This document shows, one piece after another, positions 55,629-64,000 of a stretch of 64,000 nt of DNA. A program made the position numbers and the translations under genes. This DNA is from FEN-299 sp963727765. Lineage in GTDB: Bacteria; Acidobacteriota; Vicinamibacteria; Vicinamibacterales; Fen-181. Each line of letters starts with the position of its first letter. The stretch's first letter is position 1. A model generated the notes under the pieces. The model was given only the letters and a program-made list of their open reading frames with translations. It was not told where the DNA came from and made no database searches. The stretch is from NCBI GenBank assembly GCA_963727765.1, contig CAVSGZ010000008.1:806001-870000 (forward strand). The letters are read 5' to 3'.

Positions 55629-56124
55629 TGTCCTTCCTGAGAGAGAGGTAAGGCGCTTTCAACCCGTCGACGCAACGATCTCCGCTAGTCTAACCGCTGG
55701 CGTTCGATAACCCAGTGTCAGTCGGGGCCGAGTGTTCAGGCGTCGCGCGATGGCATCGAGTTGCGCCTGGCTGTAGCTCGTCATGTCGACGGCGTGCGGC
55801 AGGTACTGACGCAGCAGGCCATTGGTGTTTTCGTTGGACCCGCGTTGCCAGGGGCTTTGCGGATCACAGAAGTAGACCTGGACCGTCGTGGCCATCGTGA
55901 ACGCGCGATGCGGACGCGGCGCGATGCCGCCCTCGGCTCCCACGACGTCGTAGACGACGCTGGAGACACGATGCAACGCGCGCGAGATCTCACGTAGCGA
56001 TTCGCCACGGCGCCACCGGGTCCACAGCTCGTGCTTCTCACTCCACGACATCCTCGACCAACACGCCCCCATACCGCCTCCAATCGAGTATGGCGTTGCG
56101 TTGACCGATTGAATTCACCTTACC
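55629..56124 (-). mobile_element. IS30-family element, internally deleted
   Basis: Terminal repeats at 55647-55676 and 56095-56124 agree at 24 of 30 bases. The outer 18 bases on the left are shared with the 41.8-kb remnant, but on the right the outer sequence differs (ACCCATGTCCCCGG). At about 0.5 kb it is half the length of a full IS30. Non-autonomous. Confidence 0.8.
55659..56072 (-). pseudogene. IS30 transposase, deleted for the first two catalytic residues
   Basis: 137 codons. The N-terminal HTH part (SWSEKHELWTRWRRGESL, then REISRALHRVSSVVYDVV) is joined in frame to the C-terminal part (YFCDPQSPWQRGSNENTNG, then LLRQYLPHAVDM), which keeps only the last acidic residue of the DDE triad. 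The middle 200 or so residues are missing, so no transposase activity is expected. It could still bind the terminal repeats. Confidence 0.85.
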
Positions 56125-56253
56125 CATGTCCCCGGAATAGGCCCTTTCTGGGTCGCCGCGGAACTATGGGCGATAACCGATCGCCCGACCCTCGCGGTTG
56201 ACAGGCGGCCAGAGGACGCCTATGGTGGAGGCGCCGCTGGTACAGGAGGATCG
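56125..56253. other. Spacer after the IS30 element
   Basis: Begins ACCCATGTCCCCGGAA, nearly the same 16 bases as at 41952-41967 beside the other IS30 remnant. No gene seen. Confidence 0.4.
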
Positions 56254-57438
56254 ATGCCGTCGCACACCGGCGTCCCGACAACCGCCGCGTTCCTGCTGCT
56301 GGCGCTGGCTGCCAGTCCAGCCGTGAGTGAGGGGCGTGACGCGGCGCCTGTCCCCCAAGCCGCGCAGACCAACGCGGCTCCCAAGCCGAAGAAGACGCCG
56401 GCGGAGAAGATGGCCGAGTCGTGGCCGGATGAAGCGACACTGGCGAAGCGCCGCGCCGATGCCGAAGCACGCCGGCTCTTCCAGAGCGCGGATCCGCTGC
56501 CGTTCACGCTCGCCGCCGATTTCAGCGCCGTGAACAAGGACCGCCGCCGCAATAGCACGAAGACCTTTCCCGCATCGCTGACCGTGGCGGGCCGCGATGG
56601 GGCAGCTCGCGTCATCCCAGTCCTACTACGCACACGCGGCAACCTCCGCCTCGACTCGCGCGTCTGCGCCTTCGTTCCGCTGAGCATCGAGTTTCCAAAG
56701 AACGTGGTGAACGATACCGCGTTCGACGGGCAACGCAAGCTCAAGCTGATCACGCACTGCCAGGAGGAAGAGGATTACGACCAGGGGGTGCTGAAGGAGT
56801 ACCTCGCCTACCGCCTCTTCAACCTGATCACGCCGCGTTCGTTTCGTGTCCGCCTCGCGAAAGCCACGTACGTAAACTCGAGGAACGGCAAGACGATGTC
56901 CTCGCACAACGCGGTGTTCATCGAAGACGAGGACGACCTTGCGCGACGCCTCGAGGGGCGGGCAGTCGCGATGCCGCACACCGTGTTCGTCAACTACGAC
57001 CTCGACGCCCTGACGACCATGATGGTGTTCCAGTACATGATCGGAAACACCGACTTCTCCATCTACGCGCTGCACAACGTCAAGATCGTGCAGACGCGGT
57101 TCCGGCCGCTGTACCCGATCGTCTGGGACTTCGACGTCAGCGGCCTGGTCGCTCCATCCTACGGAGCACCCGACCCGAGGCTGGGGCTGCCCTCGCTGCT
57201 CGTGCGGCTCTATCGAGGGCCGTGCCGGACCCTGGAGGCCTTCGAACCGACATTTGCGGCGTTCCGGGCGAAGGAGGCCGAGTCGACGGCGCTCGTCGAT
57301 TCGGTCCCGGGCCTTCGCCAGTGGCACCGCGACCTCGTCAGGCAGTTCCTGGCGCGTTTTTACGACACGCTCGGTCGGAAGGAGGCTCTGAAGAGAGCCT
57401 TCGTCGACAGCTGCAAGCCAGCCGCCAACACGATGTAG
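56254..57438 (+). CDS. Exported protein of unknown function, CotH-kinase-like appearance
   Basis: 394 residues. Signal peptide, a lysine- and proline-rich linker (PKPKKTPAEKMAE), then FTLAADFSAVNKDRRRNSTKTFPASL. The core reads IPVLLRTRGNLRLDSRVCAFVPLSIEF, LKLITHCQ, and LKEYLAYRLFNLITPRSFRVRL, then VNYDLDALTTMMVFQYMIGNTDFSI and VWDFDVSGLV. The order 'RGN...LKL...L.YRL.N...FRVR...GNTD...WDFD' recalls the atypical kinase fold of CotH/HipA-like proteins (catalytic-like D in GNTD, WDFD). By eye only. Confidence 0.75.
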   Translation: MPSHTGVPTTAAFLLLALAASPAVSEGRDAAPVPQAAQTNAAPKPKKTPAEKMAESWPDEATLAKRRADAEARRLFQSADPLPFTLAADFSAVNKDRRRNSTKTFPASLTVAGRDGAARVIPVLLRTRGNLRLDSRVCAFVPLSIEFPKNVVNDTAFDGQRKLKLITHCQEEEDYDQGVLKEYLAYRLFNLITPRSFRVRLAKATYVNSRNGKTMSSHNAVFIEDEDDLARRLEGRAVAMPHTVFVNYDLDALTTMMVFQYMIGNTDFSIYALHNVKIVQTRFRPLYPIVWDFDVSGLVAPSYGAPDPRLGLPSLLVRLYRGPCRTLEAFEPTFAAFRAKEAESTALVDSVPGLRQWHRDLVRQFLARFYDTLGRKEALKRAFVDSCKPAANTM

Positions 57439-57486
57439 TCAGGCCATCCAACTACGAAGAGCCCCTGTCGCGCCCTTTAGGAAAAG

Positions 57487-57560
57487 CGCGCCCGGCAGGA
57501 CTCGAACCTGCGACCCCCGGCTTAGAAGGCCGGTGCTCTATCCGCCTGAGCTACGGGCGC
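57487..57560 (-). tRNA. tRNA-Arg (anticodon TCT)
   Basis: Full cloverleaf on the minus strand: 7-bp acceptor GCGCCCG/CGGGCGC, D stem GCTC/GAGC, anticodon stem CCGGC/GCCGG with loop CTTCTAA (anticodon TCT, reads AGA), T stem GCAGG/CCTGC with TTCGAGT loop, discriminator G. CCA is not encoded. Confidence 0.95.
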
Positions 57561-57728
57561 ACGGGCTGATCTTACCATCAGGGCGACGCTGGCAGCGGTT
57601 CACGGTCAGAGAACGCGGAGCGGCATGGCTGGCAGCGGATTGGGCGCGACACGGCCCGAAGCCTGAAGCCCACCAAGGTACACGAATCTCTTGTCAGCAA
57701 TGTGCCGCGAACCGTGACACGGCTCGCG

Positions 57729-57944
57729 CTACAGGTGGGGGGAACCCAGGACGAACGCGCCGTCGCGAGTCCGGGCCAGGAAGTGCGCGCGCGTCAGCGT
57801 GCCAAACAACTCGTCGCAGGCGCACCGGTCCAGGCCCCACAGTCGCTGGGCCTGCGCGCTGGTCAGCCGCAGGCCGGGCAGCTCGAGATACTCGTCGCGG
57901 ACCCGCCTCAGGACTCGTTCGTCAACCGCTGCTACTGGAGCCAT
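57729..57944 (-). CDS. Small winged-helix-like protein
   Basis: 71 residues from the ATG at 57944 with AAGGAG seven bases upstream. LRRVRDEYLELPGLRLTSAQAQRLWGLDRCACDELFGTLTRAHFL is a helix-turn-helix followed by a wing-like RTRDGAFVLG. Proteins of this size and plan are common in Acidobacteriota and proteobacteria; target unknown. It faces the P-type ATPase gene across 80 bases. Confidence 0.8.
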   Translation of the reverse strand: MAPVAAVDERVLRRVRDEYLELPGLRLTSAQAQRLWGLDRCACDELFGTLTRAHFLARTRDGAFVLGSPHL

Positions 57945-58026
57945 GGAACTGCTCCTTACAGAGGCCGAGAGGCATCGCCATCACCCAATCTACGCCTCCT
58001 GTCGGGGGTTGTAAATATCGACGATA

Positions 58027-60669
58027 ATGATGAGGTTAGACGAGCCCTTCATGTCCACCTTCGACCTGAACACCGCCGTCGGCCTCCCGGACACCGAGGT
58101 GGCCGAGCGTCTCCGCGCCGACGGTCCCAACGAGCTGCCCTCGTCGAAGCCGCGCAGCGTGTTCGGCATCGCCCTCGACGTGGTCCGCGAGCCGATGTTC
58201 CTGCTGCTCGTCGTGGCCGGCGCCGTCTACCTCGCGCTCGGCGATCTCACCGAGGGGCTGCTCCTGCTGGCGTTCGTCTTCGTCGTGATGGGTATCACGC
58301 TCTATCAGCAGCGCAAGTCCGAGCGGGCGCTCGAGGCGCTGCGCGACCTGTCGAGCCCGCGCGCGCTTGTCATCCGCAACGGCAGCCGGAAGCGAATCCC
58401 AGGCCGCGAGGTCGTGCGCGGCGACCTGGTCATGCTGGCCGAGGGGGACCGCGTGCCCGCCGACGCCGTCATGCTCGACGCGACCAGCCTCACGGTGGAC
58501 GAGTCGCTGCTGACGGGCGAGTCAGTGCCGGTGCGAAAGCGGGCGGAGGCGCCGGGTCGAAAGGCGTCAGCCCTAAAGGGCCGGCCTACGTACGACGTGG
58601 CGAGCGACATCACGCCGGGCGGCGACGACCTGCCATTCGTCTTCTCGGGCACGCTCGTCGTCCAGGGACAGGGCGTCGCCGAGGTCCGCGCCACCGGCAG
58701 CAACACCGAGCTGGGAAAGATCGGGAAGGCGCTGCAGTCGCTCGAGCCCGAAGACACGGCCATCGAGCGCGAGACGCGGCAGCTCGTCCGCCGCCTTGCC
58801 TTGCTCGGCGCCGCGCTGTGCGCGGTCGTCGTCGTCGTGTACGGCCTGACACGCGGCGACTGGCTGCACGGCGTGCTGGCCGGGATCACGCTCGCGATGG
58901 CCACGCTGCCCGAGGAATTCCCCGTCGTCCTCACGATCTTCCTTGCGCTCGGCGCGTGGCGGCTCTCGCAGCGACAGGTGCTCACGCGCCGGGTCCCCGC
59001 GATCGAAACGCTCGGCGCGGCCACGGTCCTCTGCGTGGACAAGACCGGCACGCTGACGATGAACCAGATGACCGTGCGCCGCATCGTCACCTCCGGGCAG
59101 GCCCACGAGGTGCGCGGCGACGGCCAGGCGCTGCCGGAGGCGTTCCACGAGACGGTGGAGTTCGCGATCCTCGCGAGCCAGCGCGACCCGTTCGACCCGA
59201 TGGAGAAGGCGTTCAAGCAACTCGGCGAGCGCTACCTGGCCCAGTCCGAGCACCTGCACGACGACTGGACGCTGGTCCGCGAGTACCCGCTCTCCGAGCG
59301 CCTCCTCGCCATGTCGCGGGTTTGGAGGTCGCGCGAGACCGAGGACTACGTCATCGCAGCCAAGGGCGCGCCGGAGGCGATCGCCGACCTGTGCCACCTT
59401 GAGCCGGCCGACCTTCGAACGCTGACGGGGGCCGTGACGGCCATGGCGGCCGACGGCTTGCGGGTACTCGGCGTCGCGCGCGCGACGTTCCGCCCCGCGG
59501 CTCTGCCCGGCGAGCAGCACGCCTTCCCGTTCGAGATGCTGGGCCTGGTGGGCCTCGAGGACCCGGTGCGGCCGACGGCCGTGGACGCGGTGCACCTGTG
59601 CGACGCCGCCGGCGTCCGCGTCGTGATGATCACGGGTGACTACCCGGGGACGGCCAGGAACATCGCCCTCCAGGCGGGGCTCGGCGCCGACCGCATCGTG
59701 ACCGGAGCCGAGCTCGACGCGATGTCCGACGCCGCGCTGCGCGAGTGCGTGCGGACGACCGACATCTTCGCGCGCATGGTGCCGGGGCAGAAGCTGCGGC
59801 TGGTCGAGGCGTTCAAGGCGAACAAAGAGGTGGTGGCGATGACCGGCGACGGCGTGAACGACGCGCCGGCGCTGAAGGCCGCGCACATCGGCATCGCCAT
59901 GGGCGGCCGCGGCACCGACGTCGCCCGCGAGGCCGCCTCGCTCGTCCTGCTTGACGACGACTTCACGTCGATCGTGCAGGCGGTGCGGCTCGGCCGCCGC
60001 ATCTTCGACAACCTGAAGAAGGCGATGGCCTACATCTTCGCCGTCCACGTGCCGATCGCCGGCATGTCACTGCTGCCGGTGCTCTTCCGGTGGCCGCTCG
60101 CGCTGCTCCCCGTGCACATCGTCTTTCTCGAGCTCATCATCGACCCGGCGTGCTCGGTCGTGTTCGAGGCGGAGGCGGAGGAGGCCGACGTGATGACCCG
60201 GCCTCCGCGGCGCGCGAGCGACCGCCTGTTCGGCGCAAGCACGCTCTTCGCGAGCCTCGCGCAGGGCGTGGCGGTTCTGCTGGTGGTGACCGGCGTCTTC
60301 GCGCTGGCGCTCCGCTCGGGCTACGGGGAGGAGAAAGCCCGCGCGCTCTCGTTCACCACGCTGATCGTCGCGAACCTGGGGCTCATCTGGGCCAACAGGT
60401 CGTGGTCCGAGACGATCTTCTCGCGGCTCTTCTCGCCCAACTGGGCGCTGTGGCTGGTGAACGGCGGGGCGGCCCTGTTTCTCGGGTGCGCGCTCTACGT
60501 GCCGGCGCTGCGCGAGGTGTTCCGTTTCTCGGCGCTGAGCGCGCGGGACGTGGCGGTGTGCGTGGCCTTCGGGGTCGCCAGCACGGTCTGGTTCGAGCTC
60601 GTGAAGGTCGCCGCCCGGTGGTGGCGCCCCCGCGCTACCGGATCGTTCGCAGGAAGCGCACGAAGATGA
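58027..60669 (+). CDS. Cation-translocating P-type ATPase (P2-type, calcium-ATPase-like)
   Basis: 880 residues; ATG at 58027 (or 58051, STFDLNTAVGL). N-terminal cation-ATPase domain, LTGESVPV actuator motif, membrane motif ATLPEEFPVVLTIF, phosphorylation site Asp338 in DKTGTLT, VMITGDYPGTA hinge, and MTGDGVNDAPALK. About ten membrane helices. The PEEFP motif is typical of bacterial P2-type ATPases related to Ca2+ or Mg2+ pumps. Likely exports divalent cations. It converges with the 37-residue peptide gene below. Confidence 0.93.
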   Translation: MMRLDEPFMSTFDLNTAVGLPDTEVAERLRADGPNELPSSKPRSVFGIALDVVREPMFLLLVVAGAVYLALGDLTEGLLLLAFVFVVMGITLYQQRKSERALEALRDLSSPRALVIRNGSRKRIPGREVVRGDLVMLAEGDRVPADAVMLDATSLTVDESLLTGESVPVRKRAEAPGRKASALKGRPTYDVASDITPGGDDLPFVFSGTLVVQGQGVAEVRATGSNTELGKIGKALQSLEPEDTAIERETRQLVRRLALLGAALCAVVVVVYGLTRGDWLHGVLAGITLAMATLPEEFPVVLTIFLALGAWRLSQRQVLTRRVPAIETLGAATVLCVDKTGTLTMNQMTVRRIVTSGQAHEVRGDGQALPEAFHETVEFAILASQRDPFDPMEKAFKQLGERYLAQSEHLHDDWTLVREYPLSERLLAMSRVWRSRETEDYVIAAKGAPEAIADLCHLEPADLRTLTGAVTAMAADGLRVLGVARATFRPAALPGEQHAFPFEMLGLVGLEDPVRPTAVDAVHLCDAAGVRVVMITGDYPGTARNIALQAGLGADRIVTGAELDAMSDAALRECVRTTDIFARMVPGQKLRLVEAFKANKEVVAMTGDGVNDAPALKAAHIGIAMGGRGTDVAREAASLVLLDDDFTSIVQAVRLGRRIFDNLKKAMAYIFAVHVPIAGMSLLPVLFRWPLALLPVHIVFLELIIDPACSVVFEAEAEEADVMTRPPRRASDRLFGASTLFASLAQGVAVLLVVTGVFALALRSGYGEEKARALSFTTLIVANLGLIWANRSWSETIFSRLFSPNWALWLVNGGAALFLGCALYVPALREVFRFSALSARDVAVCVAFGVASTVWFELVKVAARWWRPRATGSFAGSARR

Positions 60670-60748
60670 GCACGAGCAGCGTCACCAGGTAGAACTGCAG
60701 CGTCCAGAGCACGATCTTCGTCGCCTTCGTCATCTTCACGCGCGGCAT
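60635..60748 (-). CDS. 37-residue single-helix membrane peptide
   Basis: ATG at 60748 behind AGAGG. MPRVKMTKATKIVLW precedes a hydrophobic helix (LQFYLVTLLVLIFVRF) and LRTIR: basic, membrane-spanning, basic. The 3' end overlaps the end of the ATPase gene by 35 bases on the opposite strand. It lies downstream of the MgtE-N/CBS gene on the same strand and may regulate one of these transporters. Confidence 0.6.
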   Translation of the reverse strand: MPRVKMTKATKIVLWTLQFYLVTLLVLIFVRFLRTIR

Positions 60749-60908
60749 GGATTCCTCTCACTTGGACCTGACGGCCGATGAGGCGCCAGTCGTGGCCCGG
60801 TTCGTCGCTCCGGGCTCCACTCGGCGGACCTCGCAAGTCGCCCTTTGCGCCGACCCGGTCCGCGCCTGGCTCTCCAGCGCCGTCAGCCTGATCCCCTGAG
60901 CCCTGAGC

Positions 60909-62216
60909 CTACGTGTTGAGCTCCGGCCCCTTCATGATGTCGTTGTAGCGGATGACCCCGAAAAGCCGGTCCTGTTCGTCCACCACTGGAATCATGCCGA
61001 AGCCGTACTTCTCGAACATCTTCTCGAGATCGTCGCGCAGATCGTTCTCCTGCGCCGCGACCACCGGCGAGATCATGATGTCGCCGAGCGTCGTGTCGTC
61101 GGCGGCGAGCACGAGATCGCGCAGGTCGACCACGCCCTGCAGCACCGGCGCCTCGTCGCTGACCACGTACAGGTAGGAGAGGGTGCGCGGCTCGTGACGA
61201 GCTCCGCGGATCTCCCGCAGCACGTCGCCGACCTTCGAGGTGGCCGGCCGCGCGATGAAGCTCGACGAAACCATGTCCTTCGCCGTGGCTTCCCGCTCGG
61301 TCAGCAGGTTGGTCACGGCCTTGGCGCGCACCGGGCCCAGCCAGTTGCTGACCTCGCGCATCTTCTCCTGAGGCAGCGACGCGAACAGGTTGGCGAGCTG
61401 CAGCACGGTCATCCGGTCGAAGATCGCGCGCCCCTGGTCGGACGTCAGGTCCTCGATGATCTGGCGCTGCGCGCGCGGCTCGGCTTCGGTCAGCGTTTCG
61501 GCCGCCTTCTCGGGATCGAGGGCGGAGAACAGCGCCTGCTGTTCGGTGCCGGACAGCTCTTCGAGGGCGTCGGCCAGGTCTTCGCCCGGCAGGTCCTGCA
61601 ACTGGGTACGCGTGACCGAGAGTTTCAGCCGGTCGGTCGGGATCGCGTCCTCGAGCGACAGCGGCTGGACGTATTTCCACGACACCAGCTTGTCGCCCGC
61701 CCGCGTCACCCGACCGAGCCCCCAGCGGCGCAGGAAGCCGTTGAACGACAGGTCCACGTCCACCAGCAGCAGCCGGCCGTGCGACTCGAGGAAGCGCACG
61801 TCGTTGACCACCTCGATGCGGCGGCCGTCGATGTCGAGGATCGTTCGGCCCATCAGGTGCTTGTCCACCAGGATCCAGCCGGGCTGGTCCACAAACGGCG
61901 GGTAGACACCTTCAGGCGCCGGCTGGACGAAGATCGCGTCGTCCTCGATCTTGACGACCTTGTCCCACGCGACGAACTCGGTCGGCTTCCCCCAGCCGTG
62001 GTCGATGAAGATCCCGGCCGCGTCGGGGAACGGCTCCGCCTGCGTGAAGACGAGGTCGGTCACGCGTCCGATCCGATCGCGGATCGATCCGGCCACCACG
62101 CGTCGCTTGAGCAGTTGCGAGAAATGCAGGAAATGCATCCCGCTCCCCGGCGCGTGTGACGCCGGGTTGCCAGGCGGGTCGGTCGGGCGCGGCACGTTCT
62201 TGGGCAGGTTGACCAT
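60909..62216 (-). CDS. PRC-barrel / MgtE N-domain / CBS protein without membrane part
   Basis: 435 residues; ATG at 62216 with AGGAGGGG upstream. PRC-barrel-like domains occupy about 27-180 (LLKRRVVAGSIRDRIGRVTDLVF, and GRRIEVVNDVRFLESHGRL). An MgtE intracellular N-domain follows (about 200-310; LADALEELSGTEQQALFSALDPEKAAETL), then two CBS motifs (330-430; VVDLRDLVLAADDTTLGDI and IPVVDEQDRLFGVIRYNDIM). MgtE uses the same N plus CBS unit as a Mg2+ gate, but the membrane channel is absent here. It sits 10 bases after the NRAMP-like gene, so it probably regulates that transporter. Confidence 0.88.
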   Translation of the reverse strand: MVNLPKNVPRPTDPPGNPASHAPGSGMHFLHFSQLLKRRVVAGSIRDRIGRVTDLVFTQAEPFPDAAGIFIDHGWGKPTEFVAWDKVVKIEDDAIFVQPAPEGVYPPFVDQPGWILVDKHLMGRTILDIDGRRIEVVNDVRFLESHGRLLLVDVDLSFNGFLRRWGLGRVTRAGDKLVSWKYVQPLSLEDAIPTDRLKLSVTRTQLQDLPGEDLADALEELSGTEQQALFSALDPEKAAETLTEAEPRAQRQIIEDLTSDQGRAIFDRMTVLQLANLFASLPQEKMREVSNWLGPVRAKAVTNLLTEREATAKDMVSSSFIARPATSKVGDVLREIRGARHEPRTLSYLYVVSDEAPVLQGVVDLRDLVLAADDTTLGDIMISPVVAAQENDLRDDLEKMFEKYGFGMIPVVDEQDRLFGVIRYNDIMKGPELNT

Positions 62217-62226
62217 GAAGCCCCTC

Positions 62227-63531
62227 CTATTGCAGCAGCGTCGGGAAGAGGGTGGTGATGCCGAGCACGGTGGACATCACGATGACGAGCGTGACGATGG
62301 TGCCGTTGGCGAAGTTCTGCCAGCGGGTGTTGACGTTCTCGCCCACGTGCCCCTCGTCGTTGAGCAGGAGCAGCAGGAAGAGCAGGCCCGAGGGCAGCAG
62401 CGTTACGGCGACCACCTGGACGAACATCGTAATGGTGACGAGCGGCGCGTTGGGGATGAGCACGACCGCCCCGGACGTCAGCAGCATGACCAGGTAGAGC
62501 AGGTAGAACCAGGGGGCGTCGCGCACGCTGTTGTTGAGCGAGTGCGCCCAGCCGAACACCTCGCCCACCGCCCACGACGTGGACAGCGAGACGCACAGCG
62601 CGCCGAGGAACCCCGCGTCGAACAGGCCGATGGCGAACAACCGCCGGGCCCACTCCCCCTGGGCACGGGGCAGCAGCGGCGCCAGCGCCTGCGCCGTCTG
62701 CCGCGCGTCCTCGATCACGATCGGCGGGTGGTGGTAGAAGAACGCGGCGCCGGTCGCAATGATGATGAACACCGCCACGCCGCACGTCAGGAACGCCCCG
62801 GCCAGCGTGTCCCACTTGCCGAAGGTGATGTCCTTGACGTCGAGCCCCTTGTCGACCACCGCGCTCTGCTGGAAGAAGATCTGCCAGGGCGCGATCGTCG
62901 TCCCGATGTTGGCCAGGAGGACGAACAGCAGGTCGGGCGAGAAGCTCACGCTGGGCCTGAAGAACCCCTCGGCCACCAGGGTCCAGGCCGGCGCGGTCGG
63001 CGTCTCCATCGCCCAGAAGGCCGCGGGGATGTAGACGAGGTTGAGCAGGCAGAAGAGCAGGGTGATCTTCTCGAACGTCCAGTACTCGCCCGACAGCACG
63101 ATCGCGAACAGGATGCCCGTCACCACCAGGACGGTGAGCCACGGCGGAACGCCGAACAGGCTGGCGGCGGCCGTCATCCCGATGTACTCCGTGATGAGCG
63201 TCAGCCAGTTGACGACGGCGAGGTCACCCAGCGAGAACCAGCCCCAGAACTTGCCGAACCCCTCGAAGATCGCCTCCGCGTGGCCCCGCTTGGTGACCGC
63301 GCCCAGCCGGACGGTCATCTCCTGGACGTAGTAGGCCACCGGCACCAGGATGATGAAGATGAAGAGCAGCGAGAAGCCGAACTTCGACCCGGTGACGGCG
63401 TACGTGGAGATGCCGCCGGCATCGTTGTCGGCGACCATCACCATGATCCCGGGTCCGAGGACGGCGAAGAAGACAATCAGCCGCCGCCGGAAGCGGTTCA
63501 GATAGTGAATGAGTTTGCTGATCCAGAACAT
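62227..63531 (-). CDS. NRAMP-family-related divalent cation transporter (possibly Mg2+ type)
   Basis: 434 residues from the ATG at 63531. About 11 membrane helices. The canonical first motif DPGN is replaced by D35-N-D-A-G-G, and the TM6 metal-binding methionine region (MPH) is replaced by ANIGTTIAPWQIFFQQ. Such replacements occur in NRAMP-related magnesium transporters and other non-Mn2+ branches. With an MgtE-N/CBS protein next door, Mg2+ transport is the best inference. Confidence 0.85.
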   Translation of the reverse strand: MFWISKLIHYLNRFRRRLIVFFAVLGPGIMVMVADNDAGGISTYAVTGSKFGFSLLFIFIILVPVAYYVQEMTVRLGAVTKRGHAEAIFEGFGKFWGWFSLGDLAVVNWLTLITEYIGMTAAASLFGVPPWLTVLVVTGILFAIVLSGEYWTFEKITLLFCLLNLVYIPAAFWAMETPTAPAWTLVAEGFFRPSVSFSPDLLFVLLANIGTTIAPWQIFFQQSAVVDKGLDVKDITFGKWDTLAGAFLTCGVAVFIIIATGAAFFYHHPPIVIEDARQTAQALAPLLPRAQGEWARRLFAIGLFDAGFLGALCVSLSTSWAVGEVFGWAHSLNNSVRDAPWFYLLYLVMLLTSGAVVLIPNAPLVTITMFVQVVAVTLLPSGLLFLLLLLNDEGHVGENVNTRWQNFANGTIVTLVIVMSTVLGITTLFPTLLQ

Positions 63532-64000
63532 GGGGCGATCCTCGCAACGTTCATACGCGCGCACCTCGGGCGTGTGACGTGCATGGCGGAGGATCGGCGT
63601 CCAGCCGGATCAGGGCGGTTGTGTGCTTGAAGATCGAGCGGATCATTCGGCACATTCCCTTCTGCCAGGTTGTGGCCCGGCTCGGAATGTGCCTGGAGGT
63701 CGGACCTAGGGCCGCGGTCTCAGGGCTTCATCCGAGCGGTCGCCCGATGCGACAACGAGCGAGGTGCGGGCCGAGTCAATCAGCAAACCACTGCAACTTG
63801 GGGGTTCCATGTCACCTTTCACGGGCTCTCATCCCCACGGGCGCCGCGCGGCGCACGATCCTTGGCAGTCTAGCGAACGGATGGGGACATGACAATCGAA
63901 TTGTGACGGGGATCGGGGATCGGGGATCAGGGACGAGGGACGCGGGATCGACCCTTCACCCCTCGGCGTTGCTCGGGGTGCCCTGAGCGAGGGCGCGGAG
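63532..64000. other. Gene-free right end of the window
   Basis: About 470 bases with no convincing frame. Contains the GGGATC-rich repeat at 63908-63950. A gene beginning past the right edge cannot be excluded. Confidence 0.4.
63908..63950. repeat. Short GGGGATC-type tandem repeat
   Basis: Three copies of GGGGATC followed by degenerate GGGACGA/GGGATC units. Simple intergenic repeat; no coding or obvious regulatory role. Confidence 0.6.

Noticed and set aside
57702..59402. A 566-codon plus-strand frame in front of and inside the P-type ATPase
   Set aside because: Different frame from the ATPase motifs and no family resemblance.

Overview
The window is high-GC DNA from a soil-type bacterium, most likely a member of the Acidobacteriota close to Vicinamibacterales. 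The basis is gene content: three 'acidobacterial duplicated orphan permeases' (ADOP, MacB/FtsX-type), winged-helix/TPR membrane regulators, a PadR/HAAS pair, a carboxypeptidase-regulatory TonB receptor, PD40 and CubicO proteins, and an M28 peptidase. Taxonomy is inferred, not proved.

Layout. 0-6 kb: start of a TMTC-like membrane protein (cut by the window edge), ADOP 1, a TerB/DUF697-like protein, HAAS and PadR. 6-21.7 kb: a Tat-exported protein, a wHTH-TM-TPR regulator, ADOP 2 (frameshifted), a decayed patch, ADOP 3, serine-hydrolase-type enzymes (one a CubicO-alpha/beta hydrolase fusion), a PD40 protein, a HELxH protein and a minimal membrane wHTH protein. 21.8-27.2 kb: TonB receptor diverging from a Tat-exported PLP enzyme and a small exported protein.

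27.3-36.0 kb is the most interesting part, a sulfur/metal/selenium-flavoured island. A leftward set encodes a MOCOS/NifS-like PLP enzyme, a CGGC protein, a NifX-like protein and a DUF134 regulator. It diverges from a DUF1847 gene across two copies of the palindrome AGCATATGCT. Rightward follow an octaheme tetrathionate-reductase-type cytochrome, a cytochrome b, two YeeE/YedE thiosulfate-type transporters (one with a rhodanese-like tail) and a peroxiredoxin. In that peroxiredoxin the peroxidatic cysteine codon is an in-frame TGA followed at once by a hairpin with a GGUC loop, so it is very probably a selenoprotein.

36-42 kb: Asp/Glu racemase, M28 peptidase, HEAT-repeat/beta-lactamase fusion, a small exported protein and an IS30 remnant. 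42-55.6 kb: a pentose (L-arabinose) utilisation locus with xylulokinase, AraD, AraB, a fucose-isomerase-type sugar isomerase, a small membrane protein, an SSS symporter, GH127 beta-L-arabinofuranosidase, a LacI regulator and a GH2 enzyme. A LacI-type palindrome lies just upstream of a TATAAT box in the divergent promoter. 55.6-64 kb: an internally deleted IS30 element, a lysine-rich exported protein, tRNA-Arg(TCT), a small wHTH protein, a P-type ATPase, a 37-residue membrane peptide, and an MgtE-N/PRC/CBS protein beside an NRAMP-related transporter.

At least six genes are split by +1 frameshifts. Most are repaired by removing one C from a CC on the given strand, which suggests a base-calling or assembly artefact rather than true gene decay. 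Coordinates of those genes span the whole reconstructed reading frame.
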